A stretch of 64,000 nucleotides of DNA. Source: Anthostomella pinea. Taxonomy: Eukaryota > Ascomycota > Sordariomycetes > Xylariales > Xylariaceae. The notes under the pieces are model-generated. The model made no database searches. It was not told the DNA's origin and saw nothing but the letters and a program-made list of their open reading frames with translations. This document shows positions 34,536 to 46,238 of the stretch, piece after piece; position 1 is the first letter of the stretch, and every line of letters starts with the position of its first letter. The stretch spans positions 1,583,165 through 1,647,164 of the forward strand of contig CAUWAG010000019.1 in the NCBI GenBank assembly GCA_963556695.1, in the 5' to 3' direction. A program made the position numbers and the translations under genes.

Positions 34536-36303
34536 ATAACAAGCGAGCTGCAAGCCATTATAAACCTTTTAAATAACATGTTAAATAACTTAATTATAAC
34601 GCATTTTAATTCAATTTAATTAATCGGATTTTTTCTTTAAACGGGTTTACCTCTACTATACAGATTCGCTTATTATAGCTAGTATTACTGTAAACGCCAC
34701 ACCGTCGCTTACGCGCTTCCACCCTTTTTGAACAACGATTACCTTTACTTATGTTTTATCTTATTAGCTTAATACTATCTTTTACAGCTTAAAAACCTAC
34801 TGCATTTTTAACGAAAGGTATTTTTCTCTTTATCAAACAATTATTTAGTATTTCCGGCGTTTATTTGGCAAGTAATTAACCTTTGTAACTCGCAGAGCTG
34901 GTAATTAATTAGATCGACTTTGTGTAGAAGATTGTATATGAATTTTAAAAACGAATTTAATATATAAACAATTAATATAAGTAAGCTTCTTTCATAGTTC
35001 TTAATTTGGGTTTCAATATCAGCCGGCTAAGTTACCGATTTATTAATAATAATAATAAGCGTTTTCAAAGTTTAAATAAGAAGTAATAAATTAAGGTTTA
35101 ATAACGGTACTTGTACGATAATAATAGCATCTAGCTTTAAAATGATACCTCTTAAGTTAAAAGAAATAAAGCTAGTAATATTAAAACCTACTTAAATGGT
35201 TTTTAGTGTTATATCAGCATTATATGCTATATAAGACGCTACAAAAAAGTCTTATTTTGAAAGGTAGGTTATGTAACGCTAAATAAAATCCTTAATTAAG
35301 TGATTATAAGCTCGTTTAAGCAGGCTAAAATAACTGACATTTAAAAGTTAAAGCTTATATAATGAGTAAGCAAGGATACAAAAAGTAATAATGCCGTTAT
35401 TTTAATAATAATCCTTAAAGACTTAAAATTAACAAATTTTGTGACCATTTAAGAAAGAAAGGCATTTACCGGCAATTATACGCGGTTTAGTATACTTATT
35501 AAACTATTAAATCCGTTTTAAACAGATTTTATTCGTACTTTACCCGTTATTAAATACAGCTACCTTTTAATCGCGTAACAATATCGTATTGCAAAACTAT
35601 AACGCAAAGTAAGTTTTACCTTGTAAAATAATAAACGGTAAAAGCATTTGACTAGCAATATTAATAGTAAAAATTGTTATAAATTATTTTCTTTTATTTG
35701 ATTGAGCTTGTTCAAGTATACTACGTCTTTCAGCACTTATAACGACTATGCCCGACTTAATAAAGCCTATTATAAACCTAGTTTCGTTAAAATTAGAAAT
35801 ATCCGCGCTTTAAATACTATATTTTATAAATATCGCCGTAACTTGATATAACTACGCGTGATATGCGTTTAAATCTTCGTTTAAGACCTTTTAGTAGTTC
35901 ATCTCCTAAAAAAAAACGCGTTTAAAAGCCTAGTATACGTTTAATAAACTTCCGCGTTTAGTTCCTTCTAACGCGTTTAGCCTTACGCGCTGCTGACAAT
36001 TCATTCGCTATATTTTTAATATAACTATGCTAGGGTAGGAATGCTCGCGCATTCAAGTTTTTAAAAAAAAGAATAGCATTTAAAAAAAAACGTGAGTTTT
36101 GAAATATTAGGCATGCTATCGCGTTATAATAGTCGGCCGGCGATTTTAATATAGAAAGTGCTTTTAGAAATATAAAGGTCGCATTATTTAGCTTGAACAG
36201 CTAATTGCAAGTTTAATTTGTTATACTGTAATACCATTAATATCAGGTAAGAAATAATAATTTAAAGTTAAAAGTTTATAATAGTAATATTAGCTCGCAG
36301 CTG

Positions 36304-36643
36304 TCATGATTCCGTAAATGTATGACAAGGATACAGGGACCCTTATTAACTATTGACGTATAACGAACTGTGATTGAAGGAAAAGAAAGATTTGGAGATG
36401 CACCCGAATTAGTGGGCAGCTAGATGTGGGCAGTCGTCCCCCACCAGACCCACTAAGGCATGGATCGACCTATCGTCCGATCATTCACGTGCTCAGTCAC
36501 ATGACCCGGGGACCATGGGGACCATCGCTAGACCTGATGGATGGTGGAACTATCACAGTAATCCGGGATCTAATCTCTTATCTAATCATATATATGGGTC
36601 TGAATATAGATGGTTTGCAGGCTAGAATCGCATGTACCCAACA
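36304..36643 (+). repeat. LTR fragment sharing its 3' end with the copia-like family
   Basis: The last ~75 bases (TCTTATCTAATCATATATAT through CATGTACCCAACA) match the 3' end of the LTR at 30892-31095. The 5' part is different, so this is a related subfamily or a recombinant. The left boundary is a guess from TGTCATGATTCC. Confidence 0.5.
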
Positions 36644-36858
36644 TGCGGTTAATAATTACAAGTATTTCGTAATATAATAAAAGATTTACGTTATAACGTA
36701 AAGGTCTTAGGTATTTACAGCATATTAAAAAACGTAGCTTTATTTTAATTTACTAATATTTAAAAAAACCGTAACAACCCCAAAAAATACTTTAATACTT
36801 ATTTATAAGCATTTGAAGCATATCTAAAAAGTGTAAAAAACAAATATTCAACGCTTTA

Positions 36859-38715
36859 ACATAGATGACAAGCGAGCGGCAATTACAAGCGAACGGCAAC
36901 TTTTCACCAGCCACCTAACCTTTTCATTAAGGCTCCTGATTGATAACCAACAATAATGGCATTGCGTTATAGCGAATCAGACTTACAGCTTGCTATCTAA
37001 GCTAAACAACACGATCGTCATATTATTATTGGCAAGCTTTCTAAGACTTTTCATGTCATATATAATACCTTAAAGACTAGAATTGCCGGCCAATATCACG
37101 ATGCAACAACATGCCTAATACTTTAAAACTTACGGTTTCTGAAGAGAATACTATTTTTTCCTTCATTCTTGACCTAGATGCGCAAGCATTTCTATCCCAA
37201 CACAGTTATGTTAAAGATATGGCGAATCAATTGTTGGTGGTATGTGGGGCTGGACGCGTTAGAAAGAACTAGATGCGCAACTTTATTAAACACATATCAG
37301 GCCTATGGACGCGTTTTTATTGGAGGATAGACTACCAGAGGATCTTGAACAAAGATCCAGACGCGTATTGCGTGTGGTTTTGCCAAGTTGAGGCAGCAAT
37401 CGCAAAATATTGTATCTAAGACACGGACATTTACAGCTTTGACGAGACTGGGTTTATGATGGGCATTATTAGGTCTGGCATAGTCGTCACAAGCACCGAA
37501 AGACGTGGCAGGCCTAGACAAGCTCAGCAAGGCAACAGAGAATGGTCTACAACAATCTCTGCTATCAATGATGATGATTGGGTGGTCCCGCTATTCATCA
37601 TTCTACAGGGCAAGACCTACCTCGCGTCATGGTATTGCGACACAACATTACTATGCGATTAGAAGGTAGCCGTGTCTGATAACGGATGGACTACAAATCA
37701 GATCAGTTTGAAATATATTTAGCATTTTGACAAGTATACCAGACCGTGTATGACCCCTGGTAAATGCCTTCTCATCTTAAATAGCCACAAAAGCCACCAT
37801 TCCCAGGTCTTTAAGAATTATTGTCAGAACAATGATATTATTACCTTTTGTATGCCTGTCCATTTATCACACAGACTCCAGCCTTTAGATATCGGCTGTT
37901 TTAGCCCGCTCAAATGAGCTTACAGTCACATGATTAAGGATCTTATCCAGTGTCATATAACCCATGTTTCAAATGAGGGCTTCCTTACAGCGTTTTATGA
38001 AGCATATAACGCTGCTATGACGCCAGAAAACATCCGAACAGGTTTCAGTGCCACTGGACTTGTTCCTTTTGACCCAAAAAGTGTTATTTCAAAGCTGGAT
38101 GCTGTTGCTATTGTACAAACACCGTCGCAAGACCCCAATCTGCCACCAACTACTTGGACTTCAAAGACACCTACCACCATTAATGAAGCGGTAAACCAAT
38201 CGGTTTATATCCGGAATCGAGTCATAAACCACTAAGGAAGGTCACCTATATCAATAATTGATGCGTTGAGCTCATTTTTAAAGGCTACATACGGTCTTAT
38301 GCACAAAGTCACTTTGGTTGATTCCCGGGTCCGTGAGCTAGAAAAAATCAATCACTTACTAAGTAAACGCCAGAGAACAAAAAACAAACATCTAACAAAA
38401 AAAGGAATACTTTCTGTTAAAAATATAGTAGGTCTTTAGGCTGCAAAGGATAGTACTGAGCTAGCAAGACAAGGAATGGGTGAATGTAGTTGTCGTCCAA
38501 AGAGGGCGGCAGCGCATGAGCGACGGTGTGGCCTTTGCAGAATCACTGGCCATAATGCGCGAACTTGTACAATAGAAATAGAAACGTCTGAGGAAAAGAA
38601 ATCTGATTGATTGAATTGAATTGAATGCGTTGTGATTAGTTCTTTGAAATGGAAGTTGAGAGGTTGGTAAGAAGTTGTCATTCGCTTGTAATTGCCACTC
38701 GCTTATCATCTACGT
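36859..38715 (+). mobile_element. complete Fot1/pogo-like DNA transposon, 1,857 bp, inactivated
   Basis: Both ends carry TIRs of at least 54 bases: left AC[A]TAGATGACAAGCGAGCGG at 36859, right (minus strand) AC[G]TAGATGATAAGCGAGTGG ending at 38715. Each is followed by GGCAATTACAAGCGAA, and TA lies directly outside each end (36857-36858 and 38716-38717). Within each TIR the motif AAGCGA-CGGCAA occurs twice, a likely transposase-binding pair. The length is close to the ~1.9 kb of Fot1 elements. The interior holds the decayed transposase described separately. Confidence 0.87.
36949..38608 (+). pseudogene. Fot1/pogo-family transposase (HTH-psq, CENP-B, DDE), multiple stops and frameshifts
   Basis: Starts ATG at 36949 with a Psq-type helix-turn-helix (LRYSESDLQLAI, then a stop). 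A CENP-B/Tc5-type region follows in another frame (FILDLDAQAF, DYQRILNKD). The DDE domain begins at about 37433 with YSFDETGFMMG, containing the first catalytic Asp. The second block reads LILNSHKSHHS, where Asn replaces the expected second Asp, so the product could not be active. Then come HRLQPLDIGCFSPLK and IRTGFSATGLVPFDPK, and a C-terminal zinc-knuckle-like CGLCRITGHNARTC ending at 38608. Stops are TAA/TAG at places where the family has Gln, as C-to-T decay would produce. It is less AT-rich than its surroundings, so it arrived later. Confidence 0.88.
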
Positions 38716-38821
38716 TATGTTGAGTATTATTTAAAGTATTATATAAAGCGATCTGGCTTTAATTTAATAAAGCTTTATATATAAAAATATCTTATATTAA
38801 AGATTATTTTAAAATATAATT

Positions 38822-39034
38822 TTCACAGCGAGCGTACTGAGGAGCTGGGACATGGCCGGCAGCAAGCAGCTATTACTCTTTTGACGAGAATATCAAGACT
38901 AGAGAGGAAAGGAAGCGAGAGAGAGAGATACGTACAGTGGGAGGTTGCCCCTTTAAAGGGATCCTCTGGTCAGATCCTTCCCCTATTGGGAAGTATCCGC
39001 TTGTCATATGGGAAGGTCTGTGCAGGCCGTCACA
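38822..39034 (-). repeat. LTR-like repeat, copy 2
   Basis: Same orientation and content as 34328-34535, including the shared segment GATCCTCTGGTCAGATCCTT and the AGGCCGTCACA end. It is less mutated than copy 1. Confidence 0.7.
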
Positions 39035-39798
39035 ATAATTGCAAACAGCATCAAATTATTAATAAATACGAGTTAAATATATGTCTTTATATATTAATTA
39101 TAAAAAGCTATAACGGTTGTGTTTAGTCTTTATATTATATTATTTATAAGTCTAATAGCTCATTTGAGTAATTATTTTTTAGTATTAAATAAAATATTAA
39201 GCGTCTCTTAAAACTCGTTTTTAAAAAGGGTATTTCGGTTATACAGTGGGTCAGTATAAACACCGAACACCGCATTTTTATAAAAGAATCCTTCTCATCA
39301 TAACCATATTCAAAGCTTTACACGAGAAAAAAAATACGGGATAAAGACAAATATATAAAGTTTTAACGGCGTAATAAAGTCGAAATTTAAAAAGTATTTT
39401 AACTTGAATACTTATAGAGATTTTGATAAAACTACGTAAAACTAGCTATCTTATACTTATCCTTACATTTTTTAACATAATCGTTGTATTTAAAAATTTA
39501 ACTTTTTAAAACATAGCTTTGTTAGTTTTTCTATACTTATTTTTATAAAATTGGGTTTATAAAAGTGGTATAAAAGGGTACATTTACATAAATATATACC
39601 TAGTTTTTAAGTGGTGCTACTAATTAAAGAAAAACCGTTTATAAATAAGATAAATCTAGTATTTTAATATTTATATAATAAAGTTAATTTTGATATGTTC
39701 CCCCTTATTTCTAATAAATAAAGTCTTTAACAAGCGTGTGTAAAAGTGCGGAAAGTAAAATTAAAAGGTGTTCGGTTTTTTTATCTACACACTTTAAG

Positions 39799-39996
39799 TG
39801 TCACGATGCCTGCGGCGTTGTGTTGCAATCTGGTGGATTGACAAAAATAACAAGTCGAGGAGGGAAAGGAAAGCCAGCAAGGTGGTGTGCGCAGCACACA
39901 CCTTAAGTAGTGGTCCCGTTCCTTCCTTATCTAATCTACACGTGACCTAATGACTAAGCATCCATCCATCCAGGTGGATACGGCTGTACACCGTCA
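39799..39996 (+). repeat. solo LTR, 198 bp
   Basis: A GC-normal block with termini TGTCACGATGCC and ACACCGTCACA, the TG...CA ends of a gypsy-type LTR. It sits in AT-rich DNA; no partner copy is in the window. Confidence 0.6.
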
Positions 39997-40380
39997 CAGT
40001 AAGTATCAAGGCTTAGACGAACAAAGATTGGCCGGTGGGTAGATTGACACTGATATTGCTATCCTATATACTAGTGGTAGAGTACAAGACGAGAGACGAA
40101 GAGAAAAAAGAAGAAACAAGCAAAGAGACGTTTCACGAGCCAACTATATAGAATCTCGGACAGAGATTCCATCTCCTCCCACGATGTTCTACGCGTGCTT
40201 CCAAACTATTCCAGATCGTTCCATGACAGTAAGTTAGATTTTAAGTTCGTTCAATAGCTTTTTATAGAGACTATCCTTTTATAATTTGTTTTTTTAAAAA
40301 TGAAATAGATTAACGTATATAAAACGCGCTAAGTCAAGCGTACGTTTTTCTACTCATTAAATACGGCTTTATTTTAAATA

Positions 40381-40540
40381 ATAAAGTTAATAAAGTTAAT
40401 AAAGTTAATAAAGTTAATAAAGTTAATAAAGTTAATAAAGTTAATAAAGTTAATAAAGTTAATAAAGTTAATAAAGTTAATAAAGTTAATAAAGTTAATA
40501 AAGTTAATAAAGTTAATAAAGTTAATAAAGTTAATAAAGT
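40381..40540 (+). repeat. 9-bp satellite (TTAATAAAG)n, about 18 copies
   Basis: Perfect head-to-tail copies of a 9-base unit over about 160 bases, ending abruptly in AAAGTTTACC. Confidence 0.95.
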
Positions 40541-40884
40541 TTACCTTTTTTATCGCATATTAAGTAAAGTATGAAGCAAATAATAATAATAGATCTTATA
40601 ATAACTATCAGTAGATGTTGAAATAATCTGGCTATTAATATTAAGCAAGTAAATAATAGCTAAAGCAGATCTTAATTGAATCGAATCTAGATATTAGTTT
40701 ACCGGGGTTAGATTTAATACTATAATTAAAATCGGATTAATATTAATAATAAATCATACTATATTGAATTTGTAAATCTTAACTCTAAGCCGTTTAACGT
40801 CGTCTTTAAATATAATAAAGCGTCGTCGCTTATTAAAAACAGTTTCGTATTACATTTGTATAGCTTTAAGTTTAATAATGCAAG

Positions 40885-41130
40885 TGTTAGTATTGCGTTG
40901 TGCAATGTGTGTCAATTGATGTGTGAGGCAGGATTGGGTTGCAAGGACTAAGATGGGAAAGATTGCAGCTACTTAAGGTAACTGCAATCCCTATCTTAGT
41001 GCAACCCTTATCTAACTAGTCTAGCCCTAGCTATCCAGGTCCGCACACACAATGTGTAACCCACACACATACCAGTGGCTGTGTTAATGACTGTGGCTGT
41101 GCCAGCCACACTGACTACTCCCCCTGATGA
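40885..41130 (+). repeat. probable LTR (copia-like) with inverted-repeat core
   Basis: A GC-normal block beginning TGTTAGTATTGCG and ending near CCCCCTGATGACGCG. It contains a GATTGCAG...CTGCAATC inverted pair around 40961-40990. The boundaries are approximate. Confidence 0.45.
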
Positions 41131-41361
41131 CGCGTATCAGTTAGTTTAATCTTTGGTTATATTTCAAGTATTACTTAGAGTTATCTTAAGCTTAAAGTTA
41201 TTATTATTAGGTAAACAAGGCGTAAACTGACTAATAAGTAAGCTAATAGTAAATTAAAGGGTAGTAACTATTTTAGCTGTTTTTAACGGTTTAATTTTAA
41301 GTAAGATGGGTTTAAATCAATAAAACGTAATATTATAAAGTTAAAAAAAAAACAGTTAGTT

Positions 41362-41519
41362 AAGTATCATATGATAAAGGGTAAAGTAAAATACAGGCAA
41401 AACCTAGCCTTTCTTTTAATATAGGCATCTTGTAGACCCTATATGTGCTCTCGTAAATACCGTATCCCCCCTCTTTTCGGGCTAATATCGCCGATTGGCT
41501 CAAGGGCCCCTAACAAAGA
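41362..41519 (+). repeat. right copy of the island-flanking direct repeat
   Basis: Matches 30656-30812 in the same orientation and keeps more C/G (for example CGTATCCCCCCTCTTTTCGG against an AT-richer left copy). It marks the right edge of the island. Confidence 0.8.
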
Positions 41520-41768
41520 ATCTCGCATTTCATCTCGTGAGACACATCGCACTGTGCTTTTTTACTGGTTTCTGGGCTGTCAAAGGCAGATCTTGTGCAT
41601 TTATAGATCCCTTTCACCTCTAGTGACCACCCCGGCCGTTTATCACCCCATCAACCTCTTTTTCCTCTACTCACATCAGATCTCGCTCGCTCGCTCGCCA
41701 CACACCAGCCTAAAACTTACAACCTGTCACATCTGCCACATGAAACATGCCAGTCACTAATATGCGTT

Positions 41769-43669
41769 TCATACGCGGGACTCCCTTTCGGTATGCTTCT
41801 CATCAATATCGTCGACATGACCGGCCGTCCCGAAAGCCCCATTTTCCTTCTCGTTGATTGCCTCGTCCTGTCGATCTGCATCGTCGTTTCCGTGTAGCCC
41901 AACCTTGTACCAAGGCAGCTCGAACAGCCTATTCATGCTCTCGAGCGATCTACCCTGAGTCTCGGGGATTGACACTGCAACAGCCTGTGTCAGCAAATGC
42001 GGGTTTGGGAAGGTGATGAAAGAGGTTCGAAACCACGCCGATTGTCTGAAGCCACTGATGGGCTTCAACCGGTAGCCATTGCTTGTAGGGGCTCACAGAA
42101 TGGTACACAATGGATGAAAAGTTGCTTACCCCAAACCCAGACTCCCCCAAGGATGGTCACGGCAGCAAAACACCAGAACGTGCCCGTTGGGCTGATGCCG
42201 CCCTGCGAGACGGGTAAAAGCATGTTTGGCAGCGCTCGCGTATTACCGTATTGGTTAACGAAGTGCAAAGTCATAGCGAGAGACGTCGACACTGCACGAA
42301 TGCGCAGCGGGAACAGCTCAGCAGTCAGCAGATACTGCATCGAATTCCAGCCAAGTGCCCAGCCAAACCCTGATATGTAAATCATGGCAATGGCGCCGCG
42401 GCTGGCGGCCTTTTCCGATGCCGGGAGCACGTAGCTGTCATCCACACCAAGTTTTGGCACGGCAGTCAGGAAGCCCGCGACGTAGATCATGGCTATCGCC
42501 TGTAGGCTGATGCCCAAGAGCAACGCGCGCTTTCGTCCAATGACGTCGACGAGAAAGAGGGCACAGAGAATGGCCGCGATGAGCTTGACGATGCCGAAGA
42601 CGGCGGTGACCAGCAGGGACTCGTTCTTGCCGGTGATACCCAGGATCTTGAAGAGATCGACCGCATAGAGCGTGATGGACCCTGCACCCGACCATTGAGA
42701 CATGATCTGAACCATGACACTGAGATACAGACGATACAAGTTACTCGGGATCAGGAACATCTCCTTCAAAATCCCTGTCCAGCTTGCGCCCCTGATCGCC
42801 TCGAGTTCTTCCTCGTGGGCGGCGCGGATCGCGTTGACCTCCGACACCACGTATAAATCATCTGGTGGAAGATGTCGAATGCGAGCCATGTATTCGAGCG
42901 CCTTCTCATGAAGGCCCTTCTTGACCAGGAACCGAGGCGACTCGTACTGAAAGAAGGTGAGGATGAAGACGATGCCGGCAAATATGATATGCAGACTTGT
43001 GGGGGCGAGCTTGACGTACAATGGTCAGTAAGCTCAGGTTGAAAGGGGGGAGATGACTGGCGGATAACCTACCCATCGAGCATGAGTCGTATCGCCCAAG
43101 TTTACCTGAGCGCCGTAGTTGGCGAAGTAAGCCAGGACGATGCCCAGGTAGACGAAGCCTGTGAAGATGCAGGTGCATAGACCACGAACAGATGCCGGTG
43201 CGATCTCTGCGATGTACACGGGGCCTACCACAGGAGTCTGGCCCACACCCAGGCCTGCGATGAAGCGGCCTGCGTAGATGGCGCCGAGGCTGCCACCGTG
43301 GCCCATGAAGATGGCAATGCCCAGGATCCAAACCACACAAAGCAGGCGCGTGGCCCAGATTCGCCCGATGCGATCGCAGATGAGAAAGGCGAAGAGCGCA
43401 CCGCCGACAGAGCCGATCTGCACCATGGCAGAGACGTTGGCCTTGATGTTGGTCTGGGTGGCTTCGTCGTACGACGCATAGTTGATGGTGCGCTGGAAGT
43501 CCTTGGAGTTGAAGGCACCACTGATGAGTCCCTCGTCCACACCCCGGGCAGCGCCGAGGAGTCCAAAGGAGAAGACAGCAAACCAGAGTCGCCAGTTGAA
43601 GACGTTTTTGGGCTCGTTCAAGTCCTTAAGCTTGAACACGTTGACGGGCTTCTTGACGCCTCCTGCCAT
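41769..43669 (-). CDS. MFS sugar transporter, quinate-permease-like
   Basis: Twelve-helix plasma-membrane proton symporter of the sugar-porter family, most like fungal quinate permeases (QutD type). Three exons (43669-43073, 43009-42130, 41974-41769; introns 63 and 155 bases) give 560 residues. Signatures: DRIGRIWATR after helix 2, AGRFIAGLGVGQTPVVGPVYIAEIAP (PESPR-type region), ESPRFLVKKG before the central loop, DVIGRKRALLLG in the second half and IPETQGRSLESMNRLFELPWY at the C-terminus. The last intron splits the codon before SIPETQGRS; without splicing the conserved tail is lost. No quinate catabolic genes are present nearby, so the substrate remains open. It sits 250 bases from the transposon island. 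Confidence 0.92.
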
Positions 43670-44688
43670 TTTGGACGGTGCTGTAGGTCGACTGTGCTGG
43701 GTGGTGTGCTTCCACGGATAGAGTCAGGTCGAAACCTAAGTATCAAGGGAGCAGAAGTGACTGCTTTGTAGTAGACGCCTCGAGGGACCCCGTGAGCCAG
43801 CCTGCCTGCCATAAATGGATGTACTCTTTCCTTTTCCCCTCACCTGACATGCCTGCGACGATGCGTGGTACAGCCCAGGCTAGCAGCGCTTCTGCAGAAC
43901 GGCAAGGGGTGAGAAAGCCATCAATGACCATGGCGAATCGGGGCAGCCGGACAGCCAGCATCCCCGCACTCCAATCTTTCCGGTCTTACTTTGAAGTTTG
44001 CAAGTTGGATGACTCTCCCCGGCCTCACTTGGCAAGTTAAGGAATACACACGTGACTCGTTGATAAAGATGTCTCGGAACTTCATTGTCGAAGTTCTGGT
44101 GGTAAGTGTTCGCGATGATCGACGCCAACATTCTGGCGTGCCTTGACGTGCATGACCAAGATGGTAGCGTGGGTGGTGGGGAACAGGGCAGCAGCCAGCA
44201 GGTGTCAGGTGGCGGGTTCGGGGTTGCAGGCGAGAGCGTCGCTGTGGCCACCAGCCCCCACCGTGACCCCAGATATCCCCACATTCCCCATGATGCTTGA
44301 CCCACCGTTGTCCGCCGCTAGCTCGGCGTCGCCCCGCCTCCCCCACACCAGTATCTGGTTATAAGACTTATAAACCATGCCTAATCGCTTCAGCTCGCCT
44401 TACCAGTCCGTATCTTGTGAAGTAATACCGGTGCTGGGAACACCGGGCTGAACACTGCAGGATGAGTAATGTTGCTGTCTCGCCGCATGCTCAACTGCGG
44501 CAAGCTGGAGCTGACCTGTCAATGTCAGCATTTTCAGAACGGACGACTGTGCCGCGTGTACACGTGCATGATGAGAGTGACTGACCTCCTTCATGCTCTC
44601 TCACCCGACGTGGCGGAAACTGCACTGCATATCAACATCTGCTTGCGAACCAACACCTCCCAGGGCGCATCCTACACCTAGTCTGACT
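43670..44688. other. intergenic region, transporter promoter side
   Basis: About 1 kb of divergent spacer. Frames at 43880-44346 have no family resemblance. No repeat or RNA gene seen. Confidence 0.4.
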
Positions 44689-46238
44689 ATGAAGTTTGCG
44701 ATCTACCTCATTCCCACGTTAGTTCTACGCGTCCATTTGGCCGCCTGCGCCCAAGTGATCGAACATCAAACGCTCCAACACGATGAGACCGATGCATTTC
44801 GCTTTCCCATCATCGGTGCAGGAGTAGCCGGAGCCTCATCCGCCTCCCACCTCCGCAGCCTAGCGACCCCAAGTCTCAGCCGGCCGTTGGAGATCACCAT
44901 TTATGAAGCTTCACCTGACGTCGGCGGACAGGTCAAAAGCATATATCCACCAGGCGGTCCGCATTGGCAACCTCTCGAGGCTGGTGCTTCGCGGTTCTTC
45001 GAGGATGACTGGTGGCTTGTAGGCGCTGCGAAATCCATGAATCTCAGTATGCTTCCCGCTTATTGGGATCTGGACAGCAGTTATATATGGGATGGGCTTC
45101 GTTTCTCTCGGGATCGCTTCTGCCATAGGAAGTTCCCGCGAAATTTCCCCCCATTTTGGGATATAAGACCCCGCGCCCGGCAAGAAGTTCGAGATGCCGT
45201 GTCAACGTTTGTGGAAAACTGGGGGTTTGAGCGGGCGAACAGCCTCGTCCCATGGAAGTTACGAAAACAGCTGTCGGGACTTCAAGCCAGATTCAACCCC
45301 TTCGGCAGAAACGGTATATTCGACAACGTCCACCAGGAAATGAAGAGGCTCAGGTTGGAAACAAGTGTCTCCAAGTCAGCTTCGGCGTTCTTGCATGATC
45401 TTGGGGTCCCCGGCCCGGCTGCAGTCCAGCCATCTTGATCCTTGCGTTCGGGATGCGTTCGGGATCAACCTGCACGAGGCGCTTGGTCTTCATGTGGTCA
45501 TGTCAGTTGGCTCATCTCGCTCCCCCCGGGTCTGTGTTAGCGGCGGTAACGTCGGACTTGTCGCGCGCATGGTTGAGCTATCTCCGTCACAATTGAACCT
45601 CAACTCGCGGGTGAACAAAATCGCTGCTGGTACTCATCGTCGATATGTTTTGCAGGTCACGTCCGGCAAATCAGGAGATTCCAAACGTATCGAGTACGAT
45701 GCCGTCATTTTTTTTACAGGCAACTCGATGTCTGGATTCCAACAGCGTCCGATACAGACGCCGCCGTACATCCAGAGCCATGTGTCGCATATACAAACCA
45801 ACAGTGGACTCAACCCAAAGGCTTCCAGCCCCGAATCAGATTGGGTGCCACTATCCGTCCTGACCAACGAGAATTCTTCATATTTAGACGAAGATCGCCA
45901 AGTCCTGGGTCTCAAGGGCACACTCGGATTTCTACATCGACAGACGAGGGTGCAAGTGGGATGACGAATGCGACCAGCCCATCGACGTCCACCGCATATA
46001 CTCAAACCAGTTTCTGTCACTTGAAGATCTTCATCAGATCACTGGCGACTCCGGATTCTCGCATTTGGATTTGCTTGACCGCCAGCGATGGCACCGCACA
46101 TTACCGGACGCGAACACTAGTGATGTTGCTTCGGGTGACATCCAGGTGCAACAAGGTCTTTTCAGCACCAAGACCAAATTTTGGACACGATGGAGATGAG
46201 TTGTCGGATGGGAAGGAATACGGTGCTGAAGCTGCATG
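44689..46238 (+). pseudogene. prenylcysteine lyase/oxidase-like flavoprotein gene, frameshifted
   Basis: The family degrades prenylated cysteine using FAD. The first segment (44689-45438) has a signal-peptide-like start (MKFAIYLIPTLVLRVHLAA), the FAD-binding IIGAGVAGAS and downstream EITIYEASPDVGGQVKSIY, then GASRFFEDD. It stops after VQPS at 45438, while family-like sequence resumes in another frame (RDAFGINLHEALGLHVV, VSGGNVGLVARMVELSP, DAVIFFTGN) until 45964. The C-terminal part continues in a third frame (CKWDDECDQPIDVHRIYSNQ from about 45952) and fades out. There are thus at least two frame breaks; near the first lies a tandem GTTCGGGATGC/GTTCGGGATC. No intron with usable splice sites explains them. 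Two sequencing errors are the alternative. Confidence 0.75.

Noticed and set aside
41769..46238. Quinate-utilisation cluster around the permease-like gene
   Set aside because: No dehydratase, dehydrogenase, activator or repressor of the qut/qa type is within the window; the neighbours are a broken flavoprotein and a helicase.
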